This document shows, piece by piece, positions 1-5,999 of a stretch of DNA of 8,837 nt. Position numbers and translations under genes: made by a program. The notes under the pieces were generated by a model. The model ran no database searches and was not told the DNA's origin. It saw only the letters and a program-made list of their open reading frames with translations. How positions within the stretch are numbered: position 1 is the stretch's first letter; the number at the start of each line of letters is the position of its first letter. The DNA comes from an uncultured Chitinophagaceae bacterium (GTDB taxonomy: Bacteria; Bacteroidota; Bacteroidia; Chitinophagales; Chitinophagaceae), in NCBI GenBank assembly GCA_946885335.1, contig CAMPGG010000132.1:1-8837 (forward strand), read 5' to 3'.

Positions 1-31
1 ATGACAGGGTTTTTTTATGGTAATGGACCGG

Positions 32-51
32 AGCCAGGTCATTGCCTGGCT
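32..51. repeat. Perfect 7-bp hairpin at the left edge, role unknown
   Basis: AGCCAGG (32-38) and CCTGGCT (45-51) are perfect inverted copies around a 6-base loop. No T-run follows on either strand, so it is not a convincing intrinsic terminator. It lies inside a short frame that is open from base 1 to a TAA at 58-60, and also covers the start of a 14-codon minus-strand frame (42 to 1) that runs off the window. Neither fragment can be identified, so I do not call a gene here. Confidence 0.35.
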
Positions 52-187
52 AATAACTAAGCTTATAAAGCACTAAGCATAAACAATTAAAGCCGGGTAA
101 AAATTATTTCTTAAAGGATGTTGCATTTTATAAAGGTTGTGTATAACTTACCGCCTGTTATAAACAATTATTTTTATAGTTTACGAG

Positions 188-195
188 TAGTTTTG
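188..195 (+). promoter_or_regulatory. Candidate -7 promoter element for the coiled-coil gene
   Basis: TAGTTTTG matches the Bacteroidota -7 consensus TAnnTTTG exactly and lies 71 bases before the ATG at 267. No TTTG is found 19-21 bases upstream, so only half of the expected promoter is visible. The leader after it would contain a small hairpin (CTGAA, four T, TTCAG; 196-209). An AT-rich imperfect palindrome (159-178) lies just upstream. The rest of 1-266 shows nothing else I can name. Confidence 0.3.
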
Positions 196-266
196 CTGAA
201 TTTTTTCAGGATTTTTATCATTTTGTAGGCTGTTTAAGTAAAAACCCGTTTTCATTAATCGTTCAT

Positions 267-1739
267 ATGGCTGAGTTAAATTTAACCATTATAGAGATCA
301 TTGTGCTTCAGGTGGGCGCAATTATATTGGGTATAGCGATCCATTTTTTTATTACCAGTCGTCGCAGCCTGGAGCCAAATACAAACAGGACCAAAAAATT
401 GCAAAGGCAGTTTGAAGACTGGAAAATGAAATATTTTAATGAAGCGGAAATAAAGGACAGGGAATTAGCCGAAAGCAGGATGTTGATGAAAGAAACCGCT
501 GAAAATGCAAAAATGTACAAGGCTGAAGTAGAAGAATTAAAGGCACGTAACCAGGAACTGGAAGAACAACTTCAGCAAGGTGGTGATTTGGATGAACTGG
601 CCATCAAAGACGAAGAAATATCCATACTTCACCAGAAGATAAAAATGGCGGATGAAAATAATCGCCACCTTTTAAAAAGGTTTGATGATCTGCAAGCACA
701 AAACAAAGAACTGCAATCAACGCTGAATGCCAAAGTTGACAATAACGTTGATGAACATTTGCAAACGGAATTTAATGAACTGCAAGACAAGTTAAAACAG
801 CTCGAAGCACAAAACCAGGAGCTGCTAACCTCCCTGAATACCAAAGTTGAACATAATGTAAATGAGCAGTTACAAACAGAATACAATGAACTGCATGGCC
901 AGTTAAAACAGCTTGAGGCTCAAAACCTGGTTTCCATTTCAGCATTAAATAACCTGCGTGATCAAAACCAGGCTTTGCAATCGCAACTGAATGAATTACG
1001 CAATCAAAATGAGGATCTGCAGATTCAATTGCAGCGCCGGGAACAGGAAATTCATGCAACACCGGAGGTTCAGGGTGATTATCTTTCCCAATTACAGGCA
1101 GCCCGGCAAAGTTTACAGGAACATAGTCAAAAGATCAGCCAGTTGATTGGGCAGGTGGATCTTGTAAAAGAGAATGAAGAAAAACAGCAAGCCATACTTA
1201 GAGAGAATGAGCAATTATCACATCACCTGCAGGAGCTGCAAAACCAATTGCAACAAAAAGATTCTGAGATCAATCAAATAAAACAAAAGGAACACCTTGC
1301 GGTAGAAATGCATTCCATGTTAGATAATGCTTATGCGGAATTTAATTCCATGCAGGTTAAAATGCAAAAGCTTGAATCACAGGTTGCTGCTTCTAAAATG
1401 GCAAACCTTGAATTTGAAGACTTGAAAGAATCTCATTACCGGCTTACAAAAGATTTCGAAAACCAGCGGTCTAAATTATTTGCACAGATCAGTGAAAATC
1501 AAAAATTAAATGCCCAGGTCAATGACCTGCAGGATAATTTGAATGAAGCTAATTTTCATCGCCAGCAATTACAAAAACGGGTCACCTACCTGGAAGAACT
1601 AAACAATGATCTGCACACCTTGTCAGAAGCTAACAGAAGCCTGGAGAGCAGGTTAAAAAGCATTGGTGAATTGGAAAGCAGGTTAAATATGGTGGCTGAG
1701 GAAAGAGACCAATTATTAAAGCAGCAGGAAAAGCATTAA
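267..1739 (+). CDS. Membrane-anchored long coiled-coil protein, function unknown
   Basis: The 490-residue product begins with a single hydrophobic segment (about residues 8-29) followed by S-R-R, then by almost uninterrupted Glu/Gln/Lys/Leu/Asn-rich sequence to the C-terminus (about 42-485), as expected for a long alpha-helical coiled coil. The positive-inside rule suggests that the long C-terminal rod is cytoplasmic and the N-terminus is the anchor. Residues 144-180 and 181-217 are two adjacent 37-residue repeats, each starting A-Q-N and ending L-K-Q-L-E, with 24 of 37 positions identical; a third copy begins at 218 and fades. No enzymatic motif is visible. Resemblance to SMC, myosin or other rods would be composition-driven and says little. 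Possible roles are a cell-envelope or division scaffold, but that is a guess. It precedes pdxH on the same strand with a 78-bp gap that contains its own promoter-like site, so the two need not be one operon. Confidence 0.85.
   Translation: MAELNLTIIEIIVLQVGAIILGIAIHFFITSRRSLEPNTNRTKKLQRQFEDWKMKYFNEAEIKDRELAESRMLMKETAENAKMYKAEVEELKARNQELEEQLQQGGDLDELAIKDEEISILHQKIKMADENNRHLLKRFDDLQAQNKELQSTLNAKVDNNVDEHLQTEFNELQDKLKQLEAQNQELLTSLNTKVEHNVNEQLQTEYNELHGQLKQLEAQNLVSISALNNLRDQNQALQSQLNELRNQNEDLQIQLQRREQEIHATPEVQGDYLSQLQAARQSLQEHSQKISQLIGQVDLVKENEEKQQAILRENEQLSHHLQELQNQLQQKDSEINQIKQKEHLAVEMHSMLDNAYAEFNSMQVKMQKLESQVAASKMANLEFEDLKESHYRLTKDFENQRSKLFAQISENQKLNAQVNDLQDNLNEANFHRQQLQKRVTYLEELNNDLHTLSEANRSLESRLKSIGELESRLNMVAEERDQLLKQQEKH
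696..917 (+). repeat. Tandem duplication of a 111-bp coding unit
   Basis: Two in-frame copies (696-806 and 807-917) encode residues 144-180 and 181-217 of the coiled-coil protein. 24 of 37 amino acids are the same and most changes are conservative (F/Y, D/E, S/T, K/Q). A third copy starts at 918 but loses similarity after A-Q-N. The unit of 37 residues is not a multiple of 7, so each copy needs a skip in the heptad phase if the coiled coil is continuous. The divergence between copies suggests an old duplication, not a recent slippage. Confidence 0.8.
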
Positions 1740-1793
1740 TCAATCTCACAGAATCTACCTGTACCTTTTATTTTTTTAAGGTCATGCAGCCCG

Positions 1794-1801
1794 TAATTTT
1801 G
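1794..1801 (+). promoter_or_regulatory. Candidate -7 promoter element for pdxH
   Basis: TAATTTTG matches TAnnTTTG exactly, 16 bases before the pdxH ATG at 1818, which would give a short leader of roughly ten bases. At the expected -33 distance lies a T-run (1771-1777), TTTT in place of TTTG. The upstream gap (1740-1793) has only a weak ACCTT/AAGGT pairing with a T-rich loop, which I do not call a terminator. Confidence 0.45.
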
Positions 1802-1817
1802 CCTTGAAAACAGGTTT

Positions 1818-2462
1818 ATGAAAAGCAGCATTTCCCACCTTCGTTACGAGTACTCACGTCATACATTAACCGAAAATGAAGCAGCCGCTGATCCCATTCA
1901 TCAATTTGATAAATGGTGGAATGAAGTTATTGCAGCGGAAGTTTATGAAGCCAATGCGATGACCCTGGCAACAGCGGGCAGTGATGGTCTCCCTTCAGCA
2001 AGAATTGTATTACTGAAAGAATACAGTGCAAAAGGATTTGTGTTTTTTACCAATTATAAAAGCTTTAAAGGAATACAAATCGCTGAAAATCCGAAAGCAT
2101 GTTTGCTTTTCTTTTGGAAAGAATTGGAAAGGCAAGTGCGCATAACCGGTATTGTTAGTAAGGTGAGTGATGAGGAAAGTGATGCTTATTTTTATTCACG
2201 TCCATTACCCAGCCAGGTAGGTGCGCTGGCTTCACCCCAGAGCCAGGTGCTTAAAAGCAGGGATTGGCTGGATGAAAATTATGCTGAATTACTTAAGCAA
2301 GCAGAAAATAAACCGGTAAAAAGACCAGCAAGCTGGGGTGGCTATATTGTTCAACCTGCCATAATAGAATTTTGGCAGGGGAGGCCCAGCCGCTTGCATG
2401 ATCGGTTACAATACAGTTTAACAAGTGATGGTCAATGGCAGATTGAACGCTTAGCTCCTTAA
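1818..2462 (+). CDS. pdxH: Pyridoxamine/pyridoxine 5'-phosphate oxidase
   Basis: The FMN-dependent enzyme oxidises pyridoxine or pyridoxamine 5'-phosphate to pyridoxal 5'-phosphate in the cytoplasm, the last step of the DXP-dependent route and of salvage. The 214-residue product has the full family length. Visible family signatures are R-x-E-Y near the N-terminus (9-12), RIVLLK at 62-67 and FFTNYKSFKG at 76-85 (FMN phosphate contacts), LERQVRI at 103-109, a SQVGALASPQSQ block in mid-protein, and the C-terminal PNPOx dimerisation domain with EFWQG followed by RLHDR. Arg192 and His194 in RLHDR correspond to the substrate-contacting Arg and His of the E. coli enzyme. The protein ends in the typical ERLAP. 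No key residue is missing. The start agrees with the family N-terminus. The gene ends 10 bp from the stop of the convergent Thx gene. Confidence 0.96.
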   Translation: MKSSISHLRYEYSRHTLTENEAAADPIHQFDKWWNEVIAAEVYEANAMTLATAGSDGLPSARIVLLKEYSAKGFVFFTNYKSFKGIQIAENPKACLLFFWKELERQVRITGIVSKVSDEESDAYFYSRPLPSQVGALASPQSQVLKSRDWLDENYAELLKQAENKPVKRPASWGGYIVQPAIIEFWQGRPSRLHDRLQYSLTSDGQWQIERLAP

Positions 2463-2472
2463 TTCAACCAAA

Positions 2473-2598
2473 TTATTTACCTTTTTCAGCTTCCGCTTTC
2501 TTTGCAGTATTGGTCGTAGGTTTATTTGCAGGCCTGCTTTTACCAAATGATCCTTTGGCTATTTTACCCTTCTTTGTTTTTTTATCTCCTTTGCCCAT
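2473..2598 (-). CDS. Small basic ribosomal protein Thx (30S subunit)
   Basis: A 41-residue, lysine-rich product starts MGKGDKKTKKGKI and continues AKGSFGKSRP. From memory this aligns without gaps to Thermus 30S protein Thx ([23 protein letters not shown]), with mostly K-for-R changes. In Thermus this peptide sits in a cavity of the 30S head and stabilises RNA packing; the same role here is inference. The Thermus protein stops soon after this block, whereas this one has about 15 more residues, rich in Ala, Lys, Thr and Glu. The gene follows hup on the same strand, 114 bp away and beyond the hup terminator, so it may depend on read-through or on a weak promoter of its own. Its stop is 10 bp from the stop of pdxH on the other strand. 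The main reason for doubt is its size; the start is fixed by the conserved MGKGD. Confidence 0.85.
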   Translation of the reverse strand: MGKGDKKTKKGKIAKGSFGKSRPANKPTTNTAKKAEAEKGK

Positions 2599-2616
2599 GA
2601 TTTATTTTTTAGTCGG

Positions 2617-2624
2617 TAAATATA
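2617..2624 (-). promoter_or_regulatory. Possible -7 element for the Thx gene
   Basis: On the minus strand TATATTTA differs from TAnnTTTG in one base and lies 18 bases before the Thx ATG. I find no TTTG at the -33 distance. It lies downstream of the hup terminator, so it would let Thx be transcribed independently. Confidence 0.25.
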
Positions 2625-2654
2625 GTGAAATCACGTATAACAGCGGGTTAGTGT

Positions 2655-2690
2655 TTTAAAATAAAAAGCTCCTGCACATTGTACAGGAGC
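2655..2690 (-). terminator. Intrinsic terminator of hup
   Basis: Read on the minus strand, GCTCCTG and CAGGAGC form a perfect 7-bp stem (2690-2684 with 2674-2668) around a 9-base loop, directly followed by TTTTTATTTT. It begins 22 bases after the hup stop codon. This is a classic Rho-independent shape and separates hup from the Thx gene. Confidence 0.85.
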
Positions 2691-2712
2691 GTAATAAATT
2701 GAATGGGCACAG

Positions 2713-2982
2713 TTAGATTTTTGAAGAAAGTTCTTTACCTGCTTTAAAGCGGGCAACTTTTCTTGCTTTGATCTTAATTACTTCACCAGTTTGAGGATTA
2801 CGGCCATTACGGGCAGCACGCTTAGAAACTGAAAAAGTACCAAAGCCAACCAGGGTAACTTTACCGCCACCTTTTAATGTTTTTGTTACGGCCTCAACAA
2901 ATGAATCTACTGTTGCATTTGCTTGTGTTTTGGTGATTCCTGCATCATCAGCAATCTTACTGATTAATTCTGCTTTGTTCAT
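2713..2982 (-). CDS. hup: HU-family histone-like DNA-binding protein
   Basis: HU dimers bind and bend DNA with little sequence preference, compact the nucleoid and assist replication and repair. The 89-residue product has the standard length. It starts MNKAELISKIA, has the helical dimerisation part at about 1-45, GFGTF at 46-50, and the beta-arm with R-N-P-Q-T-G-E at 61-67. Pro63 is the conserved residue that intercalates at the arm tip. The C-terminal region K-A-R-K-V-A-R-F-K-A-G-K is the usual basic end. It could equally be called an HU-alpha/beta homolog; nothing suggests IHF. It has its own promoter and terminator, so it is probably a strongly expressed single-gene unit between the xth pair and Thx. 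Confidence 0.96.
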   Translation of the reverse strand: MNKAELISKIADDAGITKTQANATVDSFVEAVTKTLKGGGKVTLVGFGTFSVSKRAARNGRNPQTGEVIKIKARKVARFKAGKELSSKI

Positions 2983-3016
2983 AGTGTGATAGTTTTTAAA
3001 GAATGTTTGTCTGCAA

Positions 3017-3046
3017 CAAATTTAGACGGTTTTTCTAATCAACAAA
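3017..3046 (-). promoter_or_regulatory. Promoter of hup (Bacteroidota type)
   Basis: On the minus strand TTTG (3046-3043), an 18-base spacer and TAAATTTG (3024-3017) closely fit the Bacteroidota sigma-ABfr promoter (TTTG, about 19-21 bases, TAnnTTTG), with the spacer one base short of the usual range. The -7 element lies 34 bases before the hup ATG, leaving a leader of roughly 25-30 AT-rich bases. Just upstream (3047-3075) is a run of A and T tracts that could act as an UP-like element. Confidence 0.7.
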
Positions 3047-3158
3047 ACATTTTTAAAAAAATTTTATACAATATATTAATTCGCAAATCCGCATTGGATA
3101 AGGATTTTAGCCGATTAAATCAAATTATTTGTTATGATACTTATCAGTAGTGTGTATT

Positions 3159-3183
3159 GAAACCCTTGCCTGTAAAGGGTTTC
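3159..3183. repeat. Perfect 9-bp inverted repeat between DUF4286 and hup
   Basis: GAAACCCTT (3159-3167) and AAGGGTTTC (3175-3183) are exact inverted copies with a 7-base loop. It begins 75 bases past the DUF4286 stop in the minus direction. No T-run follows on either strand, so a Rho-independent terminator is not clear; it could stabilise the 3' end of the xth-DUF4286 transcript or be a protein-binding site. The rest of 3047-3257 shows nothing else. Confidence 0.5.
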
Positions 3184-3257
3184 AGCAAGTGAAATATCGG
3201 AGTGCTGACCTGCAAAGGTTTTTATTGCTATTGCCTGCATGTAAATCTTATCCACAC

Positions 3258-3599
3258 TTAGTTCACAATTTCCATAGTGGTTGTAAAAAATATCACACTT
3301 GTATTCCACTTATCAGAAATTTTTTTGAGTTCCTGTGCAAGAAAATTTTGTTCAAACTGGTTGAATTTATAAATGGTGGATGCAAAATATTGAATTGCGA
3401 AAGTTTGTTCTTCCTGTTGATTGTTGTTCATCAGTCTTAAAACCTGGTGCTTAATAAAACATCCTGTACCCATCATGCCTGGAATATGTTCCTGTTGAAT
3501 CCATTCAAGCCAGTCATTTACAAATGGTTTTTCAATTTGCATCGTAATATTATAAAGTATGCCACTATTGATTGCGGGCATTTCAACATCAAAAGCCAT
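3258..3599 (-). CDS. DUF4286 family protein
   Basis: The 113-residue product fits the DUF4286 pattern as I remember it: I-L-Y-N-I-T near the start, then W-L-E-W-I-Q-Q-E-H-I-P-G-M-M-G-T-G, an L-R-L-M segment, Q-Y-F-A in the middle, and a C-terminal F-F-T-T-T-M-E-I-V. This resembles a small ferredoxin-like alpha/beta fold. No biochemical function is known to me. I place the start at the ATG that overlaps the xth stop as TAATG; a longer frame starts 30 bases earlier (ATG at 3629) inside xth, and the conserved part begins only around residue 13, so the ATG at residue 7 is also possible. The overlap suggests translational coupling with xth. Family assignment is from memory of the pattern, not from a search. 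Confidence 0.82.
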   Translation of the reverse strand: MAFDVEMPAINSGILYNITMQIEKPFVNDWLEWIQQEHIPGMMGTGCFIKHQVLRLMNNNQQEEQTFAIQYFASTIYKFNQFEQNFLAQELKKISDKWNTSVIFFTTTMEIVN

Positions 3600-4366
3600 T
3601 ATATTTTTATTTTTAAGTAAACCGGGCAATGATCACTGTGTTTCACTTCCGGAAAAATTTCAGCATCTGCTAATTGTGCTTTCAGCGGCTGGGTTACATT
3701 AATATAATCTATTCGCCATCCTTTATTATTTAACCGTACGGAGGGAAAGCGCTGCGTCCACCAGGTATAACGGTGAGGCTCAGGGTGAAATTCCCTAAAT
3801 GTATCCACCCACCCATCCGCAAATAATTTATCCATCCAGGCTCTTTCCTCCGGCAAAAAACCCGTTGACTTTTTATTTCCTTTGGGATCGTGTATATCAA
3901 TTTCTTTATGAGCAATGTTATAATCACCACATAAAATAATTTTTGGAGTTTTCTTTTTTTCTTTTTTCAAATAAGTAAAAAATTCATCCAGCCACCTGTA
4001 TTTAAACTGTTGCCTTTCATCTCCGGATGTTCCGGAAGGAAAATATGCATTGATCAATCTTATATCACCAAAAATTAATTGAATGATCCGTCCCTCATCA
4101 TTACTTACCTGGTCATGGTTGCCATATAAAACCTTGTCTGGTTTAATTTTTGAAAAAACGGCAACACCGCTATAGCCTTTTTTTTGAGCCGCATACCAGT
4201 AACCGGTATATCCGAGATCCATGATCGGTGCAAAATCAACATTGGTTTCTTCAGCTTTTGTTTCCTGGATGCAGATAACATCTGCAGGGTCTGTTTTCAA
4301 CCAGTCGATGAATCCTTTTTTTATGGCAGCCCTGATTCCATTAACATTGTATGATATGATGCGCAT
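3599..4366 (-). CDS. xth: Exodeoxyribonuclease III / AP endonuclease
   Basis: This Mg-dependent enzyme of the endonuclease/exonuclease/phosphatase fold cuts DNA at abasic sites and removes 3' blocking groups during base-excision repair. The 255-residue product covers the whole fold. Visible motifs are N-V-N-G-I-R-A (7-13), Q-E-T-K with the metal-binding Glu35, A-Y-F-P-S-G with the catalytic Tyr108, G-D-Y-N-I-A-H with Asp148 and Asn150, G-F-L-P-E-E-R at 169-175, W-W-T-Q-R at 202-206, R-I-D-Y with Asp220, and the terminal H-S-D-H-C-P-V with Asp245 and His246. All catalytic residues are present. The gene is divergent from the LOG-family gene (87 bp between starts) and its stop overlaps the next gene by one base as TAATG. 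It belongs to the ExoA/XthA single-domain type; the exact substrate preference (exonuclease versus AP endonuclease) cannot be read here. Confidence 0.96.
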   Translation of the reverse strand: MRIISYNVNGIRAAIKKGFIDWLKTDPADVICIQETKAEETNVDFAPIMDLGYTGYWYAAQKKGYSGVAVFSKIKPDKVLYGNHDQVSNDEGRIIQLIFGDIRLINAYFPSGTSGDERQQFKYRWLDEFFTYLKKEKKKTPKIILCGDYNIAHKEIDIHDPKGNKKSTGFLPEERAWMDKLFADGWVDTFREFHPEPHRYTWWTQRFPSVRLNNKGWRIDYINVTQPLKAQLADAEIFPEVKHSDHCPVYLKIKI

Positions 4367-4402
4367 GATAAATTTAAAGCGGCAAGTTAATCCTTTGTGC
4401 AG

Positions 4403-4416
4403 GAAGGCTTACCTTC
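4403..4416. repeat. Short inverted repeat in the xth / LOG divergent intergenic region
   Basis: GAAGG (4403-4407), 4-base loop, CCTTC (4412-4416), in the middle of the 87-bp gap between two divergent starts. It could be a shared operator, but 5-bp arms occur by chance often. I found no full TAnnTTTG match for either gene in this gap. Confidence 0.2.
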
Positions 4417-4453
4417 AAAACCCTATTTTTATACATAAAATTTTAACCTGGAT

Positions 4454-5185
4454 ATGGAAACGCAGAAGCATATAATCCCACCAAAGTCGCATGTATACCT
4501 TGAAGGACCCAAAAGCCGCGGATATGAACTGGCATTTGCCTGGCGTGTATTTAAACAATTTATAAAAGGATTCAGGGCTTTGCATTTTGTTGGTCCCAGC
4601 ATTACCGTTTTTGGTTCAGCAAGATTTAAAGAAGATCATGAATACTACAAAGCTGCCCGGTTGATGGGAAAAAGAATTTCCGATTTGGGATTTGCTGTCA
4701 TGACCGGTGGTGGACCGGGCATAATGGAAGCAGCCAACCGGGGTGCTTTTGAGAATGGGGGCAAATCAGTGGGATGCAATATTCAATTACCTTTTGAGCA
4801 GGAAGGAAATCCATATACACAAACAGCCATCACTTTCGAACATTTTTTTGTACGTAAAGTATTGCTTACAAAATACAGTTATGCGTTTATTATTATGCCG
4901 GGTGGATTTGGCACAATGGACGAATTCTTTGAAACGATTACATTGATTCAAACCAAAACAGTAACAAATTTTCCCATCGTACTTTTTGGTAAATCTTTTT
5001 TTGAACCTTTGATGGAAATGATCGATGCGATGTCAAAAGCGGGGACAATTTCTAAAGAGGATCTTTCACTGGTTCTGTTAACGGATGATGTAGAAGAAGC
5101 CATCACCCACATACGTACTTATGTAACCGAAAATTATAAGGTTTTACCGCGGCGAAAATTATGGTGGCTGATAGAAAGGAAATAA
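4454..5185 (+). CDS. LOG-family (TIGR00730) Rossmann-fold nucleotide phosphoribohydrolase-like protein
   Basis: Proteins of this family split the N-glycosidic bond of nucleoside 5'-monophosphates to a free base and ribose 5-phosphate; plant LOG activates cytokinin this way, and several bacterial members act on AMP or other nucleotides. Visible are the first Rossmann strand I-T-V-F-G-S-A-R (50-57), G-G-G-P-G-I-M-E-A-A-N-R-G-A (85-98), the conserved Arg134 in F-F-V-R-K, and the hallmark P-G-G-F-G-T-M-D-E (149-157) whose Glu157 is the catalytic acid in characterised members. The 243 residues exceed the compact LOG proteins (about 180-200) mainly through some 45 extra N-terminal residues. The substrate is not determinable; older annotations as lysine decarboxylase should be ignored. 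It is divergent from xth and is followed 98 bp later by a HAD hydrolase on the same strand, with no terminator seen between them. Confidence 0.9.
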   Translation: METQKHIIPPKSHVYLEGPKSRGYELAFAWRVFKQFIKGFRALHFVGPSITVFGSARFKEDHEYYKAARLMGKRISDLGFAVMTGGGPGIMEAANRGAFENGGKSVGCNIQLPFEQEGNPYTQTAITFEHFFVRKVLLTKYSYAFIIMPGGFGTMDEFFETITLIQTKTVTNFPIVLFGKSFFEPLMEMIDAMSKAGTISKEDLSLVLLTDDVEEAITHIRTYVTENYKVLPRRKLWWLIERK

Positions 5186-5283
5186 TTTTTTAAATATAGT
5201 TAAGTGACAGCTATTTGCCGGCTACATACAATAATATTTGTAACAATGGAAAAAATCTTACACTTAATAAATTGCAGTTTGAT

Positions 5284-5901
5284 ATGAATGATCAAAAAAT
5301 TGATACAATAATCTGGGATCTTGGCGGCGTTTTGATCGACTGGAATCCTGCTTATGTCTTTGATAAATACTTTGATGATGAAGAAAAGACAAAATATTTT
5401 TTTGAAAACATCTGTACGAGTGACTGGAATGAAGAGCAGGATGCAGGCAGGTTGATTACTGAAGCAACCGAAGAGTTGGTAACCAAACACCCTGAATGGG
5501 AAGAAGCTATTCGTACATATTATGGCCGCTGGACGGAAATGCTGGGTGGCCCGATACATGAAACGGTAGACATTTTCAGGGAGTTAAAAGAAACAACAGA
5601 TTTGAAATTTTATGCATTGACTAACTGGAGTGGAGAACTTTTCCCGGTTGCATTGGAACGTTTTGATTTTTTACATTGGTTTGATGGCCGTTTGGTCAGC
5701 GGTGATGAAAAAACCAGGAAACCATTCAGGGAAATATACCAGCTTATTTTAGATCGTTTTAATATTGAACCAACGCAGGCTTTGTTCATTGATGATAATT
5801 TACGCAATATAAAAGCAGCAGAGCCATTTGGTTTACACACGATTCACTTTAAAGATCCACAGCAGTTGAGAGAAGTTTTGTCAGGGAAAGGATTGTTATG
5901 A
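5284..5901 (+). CDS. HAD-superfamily hydrolase, subfamily IA (YihX-like phosphatase)
   Basis: The 205-residue product carries the four HAD motifs. Motif I is W-D-L-G-G-V-L-I-D with nucleophile Asp12; motif II is L-T-N-W-S (Thr113); motif III contains Lys146 in T-R-K-P; motif IV is F-I-D-D-N with Asp170 and Asp171. A helical cap lies between motifs I and II (about 20-95). The usual second Asp of D-x-D in motif I is Gly14, as in E. coli YihX (D-L-G-N-V), so the general acid/base must come from elsewhere; this supports a YihX-like assignment over the phosphoglycolate phosphatase type. Known relatives dephosphorylate sugar phosphates; the substrate here is unknown. I chose the ATG at 5284 because the frame can be extended to a TTG at 5215 only through sequence with no family resemblance. 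It probably shares a transcript with the LOG-family gene. Confidence 0.9.
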   Translation: MNDQKIDTIIWDLGGVLIDWNPAYVFDKYFDDEEKTKYFFENICTSDWNEEQDAGRLITEATEELVTKHPEWEEAIRTYYGRWTEMLGGPIHETVDIFRELKETTDLKFYALTNWSGELFPVALERFDFLHWFDGRLVSGDEKTRKPFREIYQLILDRFNIEPTQALFIDDNLRNIKAAEPFGLHTIHFKDPQQLREVLSGKGLL

Positions 5902-5962
5902 ATCAATCATTTTAGCGCTGCAATTGCTATAAAAATCAATACCTAACAGCCATGTATAATCT

Positions 5963-5988
5963 AAAAGCGAAGATCATTTTCGCTTTTT
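5963..5988. terminator. Bidirectional intrinsic terminator between the HAD gene and metH
   Basis: AAAAGCGAA (5963-5971) and TTCGCTTTT (5979-5987) form a perfect 9-bp stem around a 7-base loop, with A-rich and T-rich flanks, so it can serve transcripts from both sides. It lies 61 bases past the HAD stop and 11 bases past the metH stop, between two converging genes. Confidence 0.75.
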
Positions 5989-5999
5989 AGGTTTTCACA

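Noticed and set aside
772..1062. Minus-strand frame of 96 codons inside the coiled-coil gene
   Set aside because: Its composition reflects the reverse complement of Gln/Leu/Asn codons, it has no start context, and it overlaps a clear long gene.
1740..1793. Intrinsic terminator after the coiled-coil gene
   Set aside because: Only a 5-bp ACCTT/AAGGT pairing with a T-rich loop is present and no T-run follows the stem.
3115..3309. Minus-strand frame of 64 codons after and partly inside DUF4286
   Set aside because: It overlaps the end of the conserved DUF4286 frame, contains the 9-bp hairpin and resembles no family.
3150..3440. Plus-strand frame of 96 codons opposite DUF4286
   Set aside because: It lies antisense to a recognisable protein family and has no promoter or family resemblance.
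5215..5283. TTG-initiated N-terminal extension of the HAD gene
   Set aside because: The 23 added residues have no family resemblance, while the ATG at 5284 lies just before the first beta-strand and motif I.
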